A stretch of DNA of 10,710 bases from an uncultured Anaerolineaceae bacterium (lineage in GTDB: Bacteria > Chloroflexota > Anaerolineae > Anaerolineales > Anaerolineaceae). The stretch is from assembly GCA_937890875.1 (NCBI GenBank), contig CALAEB010000445.1, forward strand, positions 1 through 10,710, read 5' to 3'. A program made the translations under genes and the position numbers. This document shows, in pieces, positions 1 through 7,204 of the stretch. The notes beneath the pieces are model-generated. The model was not told the DNA's origin. It did no database searches and was given only the letters and a program-made list of their open reading frames with translations. Within the stretch, counting starts at the first letter, position 1; each line of letters starts with the position of its first letter.

Positions 1-489
1 CCCCATCATGTGGGCGTATTTTCCGCCCGCCGGCACCATCTCTTTGACATAGTTGGCCATGATTTCACCGGCTTCCACATCATCGGAGCCGACGAAAGCT
101 GTCGCGAGTTCTTCCGTGTTATTGGTTGCTGAATTGACGACGACAATCGGAATTCCGGCTTCCGCACAGCGGGTGACGACCGGCGCGCTTCCTTCACTTT
201 CCGCAGGGAGCAGAATGACAAAATTAGCGCCGTTATTGATTGCGTCTTCGATCAGATTGACCTGTGTAATCGGATCGGTCAGCCCGTCATACAGCTGCCA
301 GCTTTTGATCGTTCCGTCTTCGACCAGGGCGTCCAGGGCGGTTTTTGCGGCACCGTTGAGCGTCGCGTGGAATGCGTCAACTGTGTTTTTTGCGATATAA
401 GCCACATTGATTTCGGACTGTGCGCCAGCAACTGCAACCATTGAGAACAGCATGACAGCCGCTAAAACAAAAACAACAATTTTCTTCAT
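1..489 (-). CDS. Sugar ABC transporter periplasmic binding protein (RbsB-like), 3' end cut by the window
   Basis: Only the first 163 codons are present; the reading frame is still open at the window edge. The protein starts MKKIVVFVLAAVMLFSMVAVAGAQ, so it has a lysine start, a hydrophobic core and an A-G-A cleavage site near residue 23: a signal-peptidase-I type peptide with no lipobox cysteine. The mature part begins with a beta strand (INVAYIAKNTVDAFHATL), followed by DPITQVNLIEDAINNGANFVILLP, PIVVVNSATN and FVGSDDVEAGEIMANYV. This is the usual N-terminal lobe of the ribose/galactose-type binding proteins (Peripla_BP_4 group). It is the last visible gene of the operon, after the ATPase and permease, which supports its role as the substrate receptor. 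A strong GGAGG at 495-499, five bases before the ATG, fixes the start. The sugar bound cannot be told from this fragment. Confidence 0.9.
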   Translation of the reverse strand, partial: MKKIVVFVLAAVMLFSMVAVAGAQSEINVAYIAKNTVDAFHATLNGAAKTALDALVEDGTIKSWQLYDGLTDPITQVNLIEDAINNGANFVILLPAESEGSAPVVTRCAEAGIPIVVVNSATNNTEELATAFVGSDDVEAGEIMANYVKEMVPAGGKYAHMMG

Positions 490-513
490 TTTTTCCTCCA
501 AAAAATTTTTCAA

Positions 514-529
514 ATCCCGAACCCGGGAT
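514..529 (-). other. Small hairpin between permease and binding-protein genes
   Basis: A 6-bp perfect stem (ATCCCG / CGGGAT) with a 4-base loop lies in the 48-base gap between the permease stop and the binding-protein ribosome site. The U-rich stretch begins only several bases after the stem, so it is not a clean intrinsic terminator. In transport operons such a hairpin can protect the downstream message and raise binding-protein output relative to the membrane parts; that role is inference. Confidence 0.4.
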
Positions 530-537
530 ATGATTGC

Positions 538-1515
538 TTAGCGTTTTTTATTGATGATTGTGTCCAGCATTACCGCGCCGATAATGAGCAGCCCCTTGCA
601 AATCGTTTGCCAGTAAGAACTGATGCCGAGCAGGTTCATACCGTTATAAATTAAACCGATGATAATAATACCGACCAGCGTTCCCGGAATGGTGGAGATC
701 CCGCCGGCAAAAGAGGTTCCGCCGATGACACAGGCCGCGATTGCGTCCGTCTCATAACCGACGCCGATGTTGGGCTGCGCGGCATTGATTCGGGCGGTCA
801 TAATAATCCCGGCCACTCCGGCACAGAAACCGCTGATGATGAAAGAGCCGACACGGGTCCAGAAGACATTAACGCCGGAAGCGGTCGCCGCATTGATGTT
901 CCCACCGACCGCATAGATATAACGCCCAAATTTTGTCTGATGTAAAAGGATATAAGCAAGGATCGTTATGCCGAACAGGATCAGAATCGGATATGGGATT
1001 ACATTCCAAAGTTTTCCCAGCCCGATCCGGGAAAATTTCGGATTGGCAAGCGCAAAGGAGTATCCGCCGGAAATAACGTAGCCCAGTCCGCGGATGACCA
1101 GCTGGCTGGCGAGCGTGACGACGAAGGGGAACATATTGAATTTCGCGATCAGCACACCGTTCAGGAGACCGAAAACGGTGCAGATCAACACTGCCGCGAC
1201 ACAGGAAAGCGGGATGTTGCCGGTGGCCTGCAGGACAATTCCGATAGTTGTGCTTGCGAGGGCGAGCATGGAGCCGATGGAGAGATCGATCCCGCCGGCC
1301 GTGATCACAAAGACCATCCCCATCGCCAGCACGCCGTTCAGCGCAACAGTCGAGAACACATTGGTGATGTTGTTGATTTTCAGAAAGTTCGGCGACGAGA
1401 TCGAAAGAATCAGGAACATTCCGACCATGATGAAGACGATCCCATACCGTTTCATGAACAGGCTCAATTCATGCTGGTCCATGCCAAGGATTTTTTTCTC
1501 TTTTACATTTTCCAT
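538..1515 (-). CDS. Sugar ABC transporter permease, RbsC/XylH family
   Basis: 325 residues, the usual length for ribose-type permeases. It is a polytopic inner-membrane protein that forms the translocation pore, probably as a homodimer, with the double ATPase encoded just upstream. Hydrophobic segments are visible around residues 23-42, 57-73, 83-97, 103-124, 128-150, 172-191, 222-240 and 276-292, with more near the C terminus. Family motifs are clear: GGIDLSIGS at 74-82, TKFGRYIYAVGGN at 194-206, and the ATPase-coupling loop region GVGYETDAIAACVIGGTSFAGG at 251-272. The C terminus is a short basic tail (NKKR). The start ATG has GGAG seven bases upstream, and the gene begins 15 bases after the ATPase stop codon. 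The sugar is not determined by the permease sequence; ribose, xylose, allose or a related sugar are all possible. Confidence 0.93.
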   Translation of the reverse strand: MENVKEKKILGMDQHELSLFMKRYGIVFIMVGMFLILSISSPNFLKINNITNVFSTVALNGVLAMGMVFVITAGGIDLSIGSMLALASTTIGIVLQATGNIPLSCVAAVLICTVFGLLNGVLIAKFNMFPFVVTLASQLVIRGLGYVISGGYSFALANPKFSRIGLGKLWNVIPYPILILFGITILAYILLHQTKFGRYIYAVGGNINAATASGVNVFWTRVGSFIISGFCAGVAGIIMTARINAAQPNIGVGYETDAIAACVIGGTSFAGGISTIPGTLVGIIIIGLIYNGMNLLGISSYWQTICKGLLIIGAVMLDTIINKKR

Positions 1516-1530
1516 AAAGGTTCTCCTTTT

Positions 1531-3060
1531 TTACTCACCGAATTCTTTCGCCAGGATCGTTTCCTGGTCGGCAGATCCGTTCAATATCTCTTCCCGTGCG
1601 ATTTCCCCATTGAGTCTGCCTTCATGGTAGATCAGAATCCGGTCGCTCATCCCGATAATTTCCGGGAGTTCCGAGGACACGACAATAATCGCCATCCCTT
1701 CGGCCGCAAATTTGCTCATCAGCGCGTGGATTTCTGATTTTGCGCCTACGTCCACCCCCCGGGTCGGCTCATCCATAATGAGGACTTTGGGTTTGCTCAT
1801 CAGCCATTTGGAGAGGACCACTTTCTGCTGATTTCCGCCGCTGAGCGAGAAGGCATCCGCCTCGATGCTGGCCGTTTTGACCCGGAGCTGTGTTGCGATG
1901 TCTTTGACTTCGATTTTTTCTTTGTTCTGGTTGATCAGCGCGCCTTTATGCAATGTCCGCAAATTCGGCAGGGAAATGTTTTCCCGTAAGGACCGGAAAA
2001 GGCACAGCCCGAAGTTTTTGCGATCTTCATTGATCATGGCGATTCCTTTGCTGATCGCTTCGCGCGGGTTTTTGATGGTTATTTCTTTTCCTTCGAGGTA
2101 AATCTTTCCGCTGGTCAGCGGATCCATGCCGAAGATTGCGCGCATGGTTTCACTGCGCCCGGACCCGACCAGCCCGGAAAGCCCCAGGATCTCTCCCCGA
2201 TGAACCTCAAAGCTGATATCCTGAAATCCTTTGCCGGTCAGGCCCTCGACCTTGAAAACGACCTCGCCGATCTCACAGTCGACTTTCGGAAAGACGCTTT
2301 CCACCTTTCGGCCGACCATCATGGAAATCAGGTCCCCGGTTGTGACTTCCGCCAACTCGCCGGAGTTGACAAACTGCCCGTCGCGAAATACGGAATAAGA
2401 ATCGCAGACCTGGAAAATTTCCTCCATCCGGTGGGAGATATAGATGATGGTGACCCCCTGCGCCTGCAGACTGCGGATCGTGCGGAACAGACGCTCGGTT
2501 TCTTCACTGTCCAATGACGAGGTCGGTTCGTCCATAATGACCAGCCGTGCGTTGCAGGAGACGGCTTTAATGATTTCGATCATCTGGCTTTGTGCCAGCG
2601 TCAGCTCTTCCATGAGAATTTTGGGGCTCAGGTTAAAGTCGAATTGACGGAGCAATTCGGCCGCTTTCCGGTTGGTTTCTTTTTTGTCCAGGAAAGGAAA
2701 TTTTCCGTGAACATCCTCCCGGTTGAGGAATATGCTTTCCGCAATGGATAAATAGGGTTCGGTATTCAGCTCCTGATGAATCATGGAAATTCCGGCGCGG
2801 ATCGCCTCCGCCGGTCCATTGACATGATACGGTTTGCCTTCGAAGAAAACCTCACCTTTATCGGCTTTGTATAATCCGATGATGATTTTCATCAGCGTGG
2901 ATTTTCCCGCCCCATTTTCACCCAGCAGTGCGTGTACCTGTCCTTTTTTGACGCGGAAAGTCACATCTTTCAGCGCACGCGTCCCGCCGAACGATTTCGA
3001 AATTCCCTGACAATCTAAAATAATATTGCTGTTCTCTTGCTGTTTTTCTGGCATGTCCAA
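1531..3060 (-). CDS. Sugar ABC transporter ATP-binding protein with two NBDs (RbsA/XylG/MglA family)
   Basis: 509 residues, typical of the fused double ATPases that power ribose-type importers at the inner face of the membrane. Domain 1 has Walker A GENGAGKST (47-55), a degenerate signature LTLAQSQ (153-159), Walker B LVIMDEPT (173-180) and a switch histidine in YISHRMEEIF (207-216). Domain 2 has the degenerate P-loop GLVGSGRSE (296-304) normal for this family, the signature LSGGNQQK (406-413) and Walker B VLIMDEPTRGVDVGA (426-440). Hydrolysis is therefore expected mainly at one site, as in relatives. The start is a choice between TTG at 3060 and ATG at 3054. The TTG is 4 bases after the xylB-like stop and lies about seven bases from a GGGGTGAT ribosome site that overlaps that stop, so I kept it; the ATG would be about 13 bases away. 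Translational coupling to the kinase is likely. Confidence 0.94.
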   Translation of the reverse strand: MDMPEKQQENSNIILDCQGISKSFGGTRALKDVTFRVKKGQVHALLGENGAGKSTLMKIIIGLYKADKGEVFFEGKPYHVNGPAEAIRAGISMIHQELNTEPYLSIAESIFLNREDVHGKFPFLDKKETNRKAAELLRQFDFNLSPKILMEELTLAQSQMIEIIKAVSCNARLVIMDEPTSSLDSEETERLFRTIRSLQAQGVTIIYISHRMEEIFQVCDSYSVFRDGQFVNSGELAEVTTGDLISMMVGRKVESVFPKVDCEIGEVVFKVEGLTGKGFQDISFEVHRGEILGLSGLVGSGRSETMRAIFGMDPLTSGKIYLEGKEITIKNPREAISKGIAMINEDRKNFGLCLFRSLRENISLPNLRTLHKGALINQNKEKIEVKDIATQLRVKTASIEADAFSLSGGNQQKVVLSKWLMSKPKVLIMDEPTRGVDVGAKSEIHALMSKFAAEGMAIIVVSSELPEIIGMSDRILIYHEGRLNGEIAREEILNGSADQETILAKEFGE

Positions 3061-3064
3061 TTGA

Positions 3065-4612
3065 TCACCCCGCTTCTGTCACTGATTGAAAGAAGTCCGT
3101 TTCACTTCCTTCTTTGCGTCCGACAACCGTCAGACGTTCCAAAACGCCGCCGCATGCCGCGAAAATATCTTTATAAAGCCGATAATAAGTGTCATAAACG
3201 GCATGATTTTTTGGATTGGGCTCGATGATTTCGTCCTGATATCGAACAACGGCCCGGCAGGCTTCTTTCATATCCGCGAAAACGCCCGCGCCGACGCCGG
3301 CGGTAATCGCCGCGCCCAGGCTGGCCTGTTCCTCGTTTACGGCTGTTTTCAGCGGAGCATGATAGATATCGGCCTGCAGCTGCAGCCAGGGCCGGCTCCT
3401 CGCGCCGCCACCGGACGCGACCAGCGTTTTTGCGGTGAAACCCAGTTCGCCGCAAATTTCAATGCATTGCATCAATGAAAAAGCAACCCCTTCCATCACG
3501 GCCCGGGTCAGATGGCTCCTGGTTGTCGCGGCGTTCACGCCGAAAAAGACACCGCTGAGGTTCGGGTTCAGATGGGGTGTCCTTTCGCCGTTCAGGTAGG
3601 GCAGGAAGATAACGCCGCCGCTGCCCGGACGGATTGCTGAAACCCGGGCGTTGATATCCTGATAATCTGTTTCCGAAAGAATGCTGTTCCACCATTTCAG
3701 CGACAGCCCCGCGCTCATTGTTGCGCCATAGAGGATCCAGCGTCCCGGCTGATATCCGCAGAACATATTGGTATTCAGCGCAGGGTTCAGCACCGGGCGG
3801 TCGATCTGGAAGCAAACCTGCCCGCTGCTGCCGATATTGACGGTGGCGTCGGATGTTTCCACCATGCCATTCCCAATGCCCTGCATCACCTGATCCGCGC
3901 CGCCGGCAATGACGGCCGTTTTTTCCGACAGTCCGGTCGCAGCCGCGGCTGCCTGACAGACGGTTCCGGTATTGGCGGTCGTGGGATAACACGAAGGGAA
4001 AAATGCTTTGGGGAGGTCATTTTTCATCAGAATCTCTTCCGACCAGCGGCAATTTATAATATCAAATGCCAACGTTGCCGACGCGTCGGAAAAATCGGAA
4101 GAGAGCTCTCCGCTCAACTTCAGTTTCAGATAATCTTTCGGCAGGCAGACACGGTGTATCTTTTCAAAGTTCCGCGGTTCGTTCTCCCGGATCCACAGCA
4201 GGGAGGGAAGCAGGAATCCGGTGTAAACCGGGTTCATCATCAGGCTCCGGACAGCTTCTTCCCCGAAGCGCTCGCGCAGTTGTTCCACCTGCTGATCCGA
4301 GCGGGCGTCACAATGCAGGATTGCCGGACGGACCGGGCGGAGCGTCTTATCAAGCGCGACCAGCCCGTGCATCTGGCCGGAAAAGCTCACGCCTGAAATT
4401 TCAGCTGCGGAAACTCCGCCGGCGCTGATCGCGGCGTTGACCGTTTGGCAGCAGGCCTTCCACCAGACCTCCGGATCCTGTTCCGCGTATCCGGGATGCG
4501 GGGAATCAAACTGGTAATCGGCCGATTTTAATGCCATGACATGTCCGGTTTCATCAATGATGACCGTTTTCAGGCTGGAGGTCCCCAGATCAATGCCCAT
4601 CAAATAAGCCAT
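3065..4612 (-). CDS. xylB: FGGY-family carbohydrate kinase, xylulokinase-like
   Basis: 515 residues. The protein phosphorylates an imported or isomerised sugar with ATP in the cytoplasm; D-xylulose to xylulose 5-phosphate is the best guess. The N-terminal phosphate-binding loop GIDLGTSSLKT (6-16) with D8, the xylulokinase-style SGQMHGLVALD (78-88), the probable catalytic base D240 in AGGADQVMQGIG, INIGSSGQ-like VNIGSSGQ (258-265), FLPYLNGERTPH (336-347) followed by GVFFG, and the C-terminal nucleotide site ASGGGARSRPWLQLQAD (399-415) are all present. The GQMHG and PYLxGERTPH motifs favour the xylulokinase subgroup over glycerol or ribulokinase. The last 25 or so residues (after IFAACGGVLERL) extend past the usual family end. 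AGGAG five bases before the ATG fixes the start, 13 bases after the preceding gene. No xylose isomerase is in view, so another pentulose or hexulose remains possible. Confidence 0.88.
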   Translation of the reverse strand: MAYLMGIDLGTSSLKTVIIDETGHVMALKSADYQFDSPHPGYAEQDPEVWWKACCQTVNAAISAGGVSAAEISGVSFSGQMHGLVALDKTLRPVRPAILHCDARSDQQVEQLRERFGEEAVRSLMMNPVYTGFLLPSLLWIRENEPRNFEKIHRVCLPKDYLKLKLSGELSSDFSDASATLAFDIINCRWSEEILMKNDLPKAFFPSCYPTTANTGTVCQAAAAATGLSEKTAVIAGGADQVMQGIGNGMVETSDATVNIGSSGQVCFQIDRPVLNPALNTNMFCGYQPGRWILYGATMSAGLSLKWWNSILSETDYQDINARVSAIRPGSGGVIFLPYLNGERTPHLNPNLSGVFFGVNAATTRSHLTRAVMEGVAFSLMQCIEICGELGFTAKTLVASGGGARSRPWLQLQADIYHAPLKTAVNEEQASLGAAITAGVGAGVFADMKEACRAVVRYQDEIIEPNPKNHAVYDTYYRLYKDIFAACGGVLERLTVVGRKEGSETDFFQSVTEAG

Positions 4613-4625
4613 GTCAACTCCTGAT

Positions 4626-5936
4626 CTAAACGAAAGCCGTCAATACGCCGGCCATAAATGTGTCGCCCAACCCGATTGTGCAGCCTGGATTCTCGATATA
4701 ACGGGAAGGAACAACCCGGATGCCCGGCTCCATTGCCGTAAGCTGCGCATGGAAGGTCAATCCCGCCGGGCTGAGCGGCAGCGAGCATGTTTCTGCGCAG
4801 TCCCGATAAGTCCCGTAACATCCGATCCGCGCGCGGGTACCGGACATCAGGTTGCCGATCGTCAATCCCTTCTCGATGTCTGCGTTTTTAATTTCCTCGC
4901 CAAAATACAGCGAATAATCTTTGGTGTGCAGCAGAATCCCGCTGATCGGATATTTCCGCCGGATCAGGCGCAAACCCTCCCATATGGAAGCGGGATTTTC
5001 CGACTTGATTTCTGCTCCATGCCGTCTTGCGTGCCCGGTCAGTTCCTCTTCATTGAGCCCCAGAATATCAATATGAGGCGCCAGTCGTTCAAAGACCATG
5101 TCTTCCACCACCGGGTTGAGATAGCAGGCCGCTTCCAAGTAACGGACGCAGCCTGGATTTCTCCTTTTTACGGTCTGCAGATGAGCGCCGACGCTGCGGG
5201 CGACTGATTGCATAATCTCCGGATCGACAATGGCATTGAAACCGGAAATGGTGTAGCACAACAGTTCTTCGGCCTGCTGTTCGCAGAATTGGCGGAAATT
5301 CTCGTCGATGATCAGGTTTTTGTGGACCGAGTCGTAATCCATGATTACCTGGTTGGATAATGGCACCTCGACCGTTTCGTTCAGAATGCGGATTTTCGCG
5401 CCTTTCGGAAATTGCAGGATCATGTGGCGGACCGGCAATTCGCCGGTGGCCGCCTGGATGATCGGCACAACACCGGCCTGGGTGACCGTTTCGATCCCCG
5501 GCTGGTCCATCAGTCTGCAAACCTCAAGCGACCGGTCGGAAATATGCGCAAGGACAGGGAACCCCAGCGTGTTCAGCGCGGCGGCTCCCTGTGCCGCCGT
5601 GCCGCCCAGCGCATAGCGGCTGCGAAACCGGCTTTCCAAAAAAGTGCAGGCAGCGTTGTCTGTGATGTCGATTTCTCCGCCCTGTCCGCGTGCCGCGTAA
5701 GCGCTGACGATCCTGGCGAAATCTTTGACGGAATGGATCGCATCACCGTTTTTAACCGAAGGTGGTTCGGTCAGGTAAGCGTCCAGAATGCTGTTGAATA
5801 TTTCTTCGTCCCATTCCAGCAGCACATCCAAATCGCTGGTATAACCGAGTACAAGACGGCGCCCGCTGGCGAGACATTTTTGGATATCATCCGGTATCTG
5901 CTGATAGTATTGTTCGTATTGATCCTGGAACTCCAT
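4626..5936 (-). CDS. ADP-dependent phosphofructokinase/glucokinase family sugar kinase
   Basis: 436 residues, close to the 450 or so of archaeal ADP-dependent glucokinases and phosphofructokinases (ribokinase-like fold). Visible family features in order: the opening strand LVLGYTSDLDVLLEW (28-42), where archaeal members have YNxNxD; GGTAAQGAAAL (111-121) of the sugar pocket; VRYLEAA (264-270), resembling the family HxELA segment; LGLNEEEL (292-299) with the NxxE metal motif N295/E298; LHTKDYSLYF (336-345); and the C-terminal NPGCTIGLGDTF (417-428), where D425 of the GxGD motif is the expected catalytic base. Known members transfer phosphate from ADP, giving AMP, to glucose or fructose 6-phosphate. 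Here it heads a sugar-transport operon with a second, FGGY kinase, so the substrate may differ. No other plausible start exists: an in-frame stop lies upstream and the next methionine is residue 143. The GGAG is only three bases from the ATG. Confidence 0.82.
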   Translation of the reverse strand: MEFQDQYEQYYQQIPDDIQKCLASGRRLVLGYTSDLDVLLEWDEEIFNSILDAYLTEPPSVKNGDAIHSVKDFARIVSAYAARGQGGEIDITDNAACTFLESRFRSRYALGGTAAQGAAALNTLGFPVLAHISDRSLEVCRLMDQPGIETVTQAGVVPIIQAATGELPVRHMILQFPKGAKIRILNETVEVPLSNQVIMDYDSVHKNLIIDENFRQFCEQQAEELLCYTISGFNAIVDPEIMQSVARSVGAHLQTVKRRNPGCVRYLEAACYLNPVVEDMVFERLAPHIDILGLNEEELTGHARRHGAEIKSENPASIWEGLRLIRRKYPISGILLHTKDYSLYFGEEIKNADIEKGLTIGNLMSGTRARIGCYGTYRDCAETCSLPLSPAGLTFHAQLTAMEPGIRVVPSRYIENPGCTIGLGDTFMAGVLTAFV

Positions 5937-6007
5937 AAACTCCGTTCTGGAAGCCTGCCTGAATACTTCTGTGATTTTTTTTATTTTGATCGGTCAGATG
6001 ACAATGG

Positions 6008-6026
6008 AAAAAAACTGCGGGCAGTT
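6008..6026 (-). terminator. Possible attenuator hairpin in the sugar-operon leader
   Basis: On the minus strand AACTG and CAGTT form a 5-bp stem with loop CCCG, running directly into a T7 tract (the last stem bases are part of it). It lies between the promoter at about 6115 and the first gene at 5936. The short stem makes it a weak terminator at best; it could reduce readthrough into the operon or be incidental. Confidence 0.35.
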
Positions 6027-6114
6027 CTTCGTGCGATTCTGCTCAAAGCGTGCTGCTCAACATTCCGGCTGTCTGCTGAGAAACCGGGGCTGAAAAACGC
6101 TTCTCATTCCTCGT

Positions 6115-6120
6115 ATTATA
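6115..6120 (-). promoter_or_regulatory. Probable -10 box of the sugar operon
   Basis: A perfect TATAAT on the minus strand, about 180 bases upstream of the first operon gene. Seventeen bases further upstream the -35 position reads ATCAAA, a poor match, which fits a promoter that needs an activator or is tightly regulated. The predicted transcript has a leader of about 170 nt. Confidence 0.6.
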
Positions 6121-6124
6121 AATG

Positions 6125-6138
6125 AGCAAACGTTTTTT
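6125..6138 (-). promoter_or_regulatory. LacI/CcpA-type operator in the promoter spacer
   Basis: The 14-mer AAAAAACGTTTGCT on the minus strand centres on the palindrome AAACGTTT (6128-6135) and matches 12 of 14 positions of the catabolite-response consensus TGWAARCGYTWNCW. The CG-centred form is also typical of sugar-specific LacI-family repressors. It sits between the presumed -35 and the -10, so a bound protein would block RNA polymerase. No regulator gene is in the window. Confidence 0.55.
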
Positions 6139-6159
6139 TTGATGTGAGGATTGTCATAA

Positions 6160-6175
6160 ATTCCGTTGACGGAAT
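6160..6175. promoter_or_regulatory. 16-bp palindrome upstream of the sugar promoter
   Basis: ATTCCGT-TG-ACGGAAT: 7-bp perfect arms around two central bases. It ends about 17 bases upstream of the presumed -35 position, a usual place for an activator dimer. The symmetry and spacing suggest a protein-binding site rather than an RNA hairpin. The cognate regulator is unknown. Confidence 0.45.
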
Positions 6176-6205
6176 GAGGAAATCTTTGTGAGGTTTGGAA
6201 GCTGT

Positions 6206-6234
6206 TTCTCCCCCGGCGGTGCCCGCAGAGAGAA
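6206..6234. repeat. Imperfect inverted repeat in the intergenic region
   Basis: TTCTCCC (6206-6212) and GAGAGAA (6228-6234) pair over 7 bp with one G-U on the minus-strand transcript, and GCGG/CCGC forms a short inner stem. There is no following T tract, so it is not an intrinsic terminator. Its role is unknown. Confidence 0.3.
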
Positions 6235-6359
6235 CGCGGTTTGCAGATAGCGGATTATGAAAAAAACGGCGGAATCCGGTTTATCAGCTTTCGTTGCAGC
6301 GACAACAGAAAAAAGAAATGTTTTTTCGGGTATTTTTTATATCTTTTGACACGTAAACT

Positions 6360-6408
6360 TTTTTGCTGTCATGTCCTCCAGCATAATCGGAGCGCGTGAC
6401 AGCAAAAA
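6360..6408. repeat. Inverted repeat with 12-bp perfect arms downstream of dapH
   Basis: Arms TTTTTGCTGTCA (6360-6371) and TGACAGCAAAAA (6397-6408) are exact reverse complements. Inside the 25-base spacer, CTCC (6376-6379) and GGAG (6389-6392) can extend the stem. The T runs lie at the outer 5' side and the A runs at the 3' side on both strands, the opposite of an intrinsic terminator. It may be an operator pair, a message-end structure for the lysine operon, or a small-repeat relic. The rest of the gap 6409-6502 shows nothing else I can name. Confidence 0.55.
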
Positions 6409-6502
6409 TTTTGATTTCATGGATTTATTCAAAACAGATCTTCATCTTCCGAATTTCTGTTCCGCAAGCGATTCTCCTGGAAAAAGCGGCATCGATGCGG
6501 CA

Positions 6503-7201
6503 TCAGAGGTCACGCAGTGCGGAGACCAATTCACTTTTCGCCGCGGTGCCGGCGTCTTTCTTTTTGATGACCCGGGCCGGAACACCGGCGACGACAGTGT
6601 CCGGCGGCACATCGGTGATCACAATACTGCCGGCGGCTACAACGGCGTTCCGGCCGACGCGGACGCCCTCGATAACTACCGCGTTAGCGCCGATGAACAC
6701 ATCATCTTCAACGACGACCGGGACGGCGCTTGCGGGTTCCACAACGCCTGCCAGGACGGCGCCCGCGCCGATGTGACAATTGTCGCCGACGATTGCCCTG
6801 CCGCCGAGGATCGCCCCCATATCGATCATCGTCCCGCTACCGATTTCCGCTCCGATATTGATAATGGCTCCCATCATAATGATCGCGCCTTCACCGATGG
6901 ACACCTGTTCCCGGATGATCGCACCCGGCTCAATCCGTGCATTGATGTTTTTGATATCCAGCAAGGGAAGGGCCGAGTTCCGGCGGTCATTCTCGATGAC
7001 GATATCGGCGATTTTTGACTTGTTTTCCGCTAGTATCGGGCCAAGTTCCTGCCAGTCACCGAATACGATCTTGTCTCCCGCGCCGAAAACCTGCGCGTTT
7101 CCATAGTCAATTGGCGCAGTTTCCTTAATAAAGAGTCTTACCGGCGTTTTTTTTGGCGCTGAACGGATATGTTCAATGATTTCCTGGGCTGTCATTCCCA
7201 T
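6503..7201 (-). CDS. dapH: Tetrahydrodipicolinate N-acetyltransferase
   Basis: 232 residues, the expected size. It acetylates tetrahydrodipicolinate with acetyl-CoA to N-acetyl-2-amino-6-oxopimelate, the fourth step of this diaminopimelate branch, in the cytoplasm. The N-terminal domain has the family stretch [19 protein letters not shown] (68-82: [15 protein letters not shown]). From about 90 to 205 the left-handed beta-helix hexapeptide repeats run through [85 protein letters not shown] and [10 protein letters not shown]. The match to the Bacillus DapH pattern is close throughout, which separates it from the succinyl-type DapD. It is the last gene of the lysine operon, 3 bases after the dapB stop. 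The start at 7201 is preceded at about 11 bases by AGG; the ATG at 7195 is an alternative two codons downstream. Confidence 0.96.
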   Translation of the reverse strand: MGMTAQEIIEHIRSAPKKTPVRLFIKETAPIDYGNAQVFGAGDKIVFGDWQELGPILAENKSKIADIVIENDRRNSALPLLDIKNINARIEPGAIIREQVSIGEGAIIMMGAIINIGAEIGSGTMIDMGAILGGRAIVGDNCHIGAGAVLAGVVEPASAVPVVVEDDVFIGANAVVIEGVRVGRNAVVAAGSIVITDVPPDTVVAGVPARVIKKKDAGTAAKSELVSALRDL

Positions 7202-7204
7202 GCT

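Noticed and set aside
5412-6125. Plus-strand open frame of 237 residues
   Set aside because: It is antisense to the ADP-kinase gene and runs through the promoter region; no motif or ribosome site supports it.
6259-6280. Intrinsic terminator before a T7 run on the minus strand
   Set aside because: The best stem is three base pairs, or needs a two-base bulge; too weak to call.
6346-6351. Plus-strand TTGACA as a promoter
   Set aside because: There is no -10-like sequence at 16-18 bases and no plus-strand gene follows.
6371-7018. Plus-strand open frame of 215 residues
   Set aside because: It is the antisense shadow of dapH; its composition mirrors the hexapeptide repeats and it has no ribosome site or family motif.
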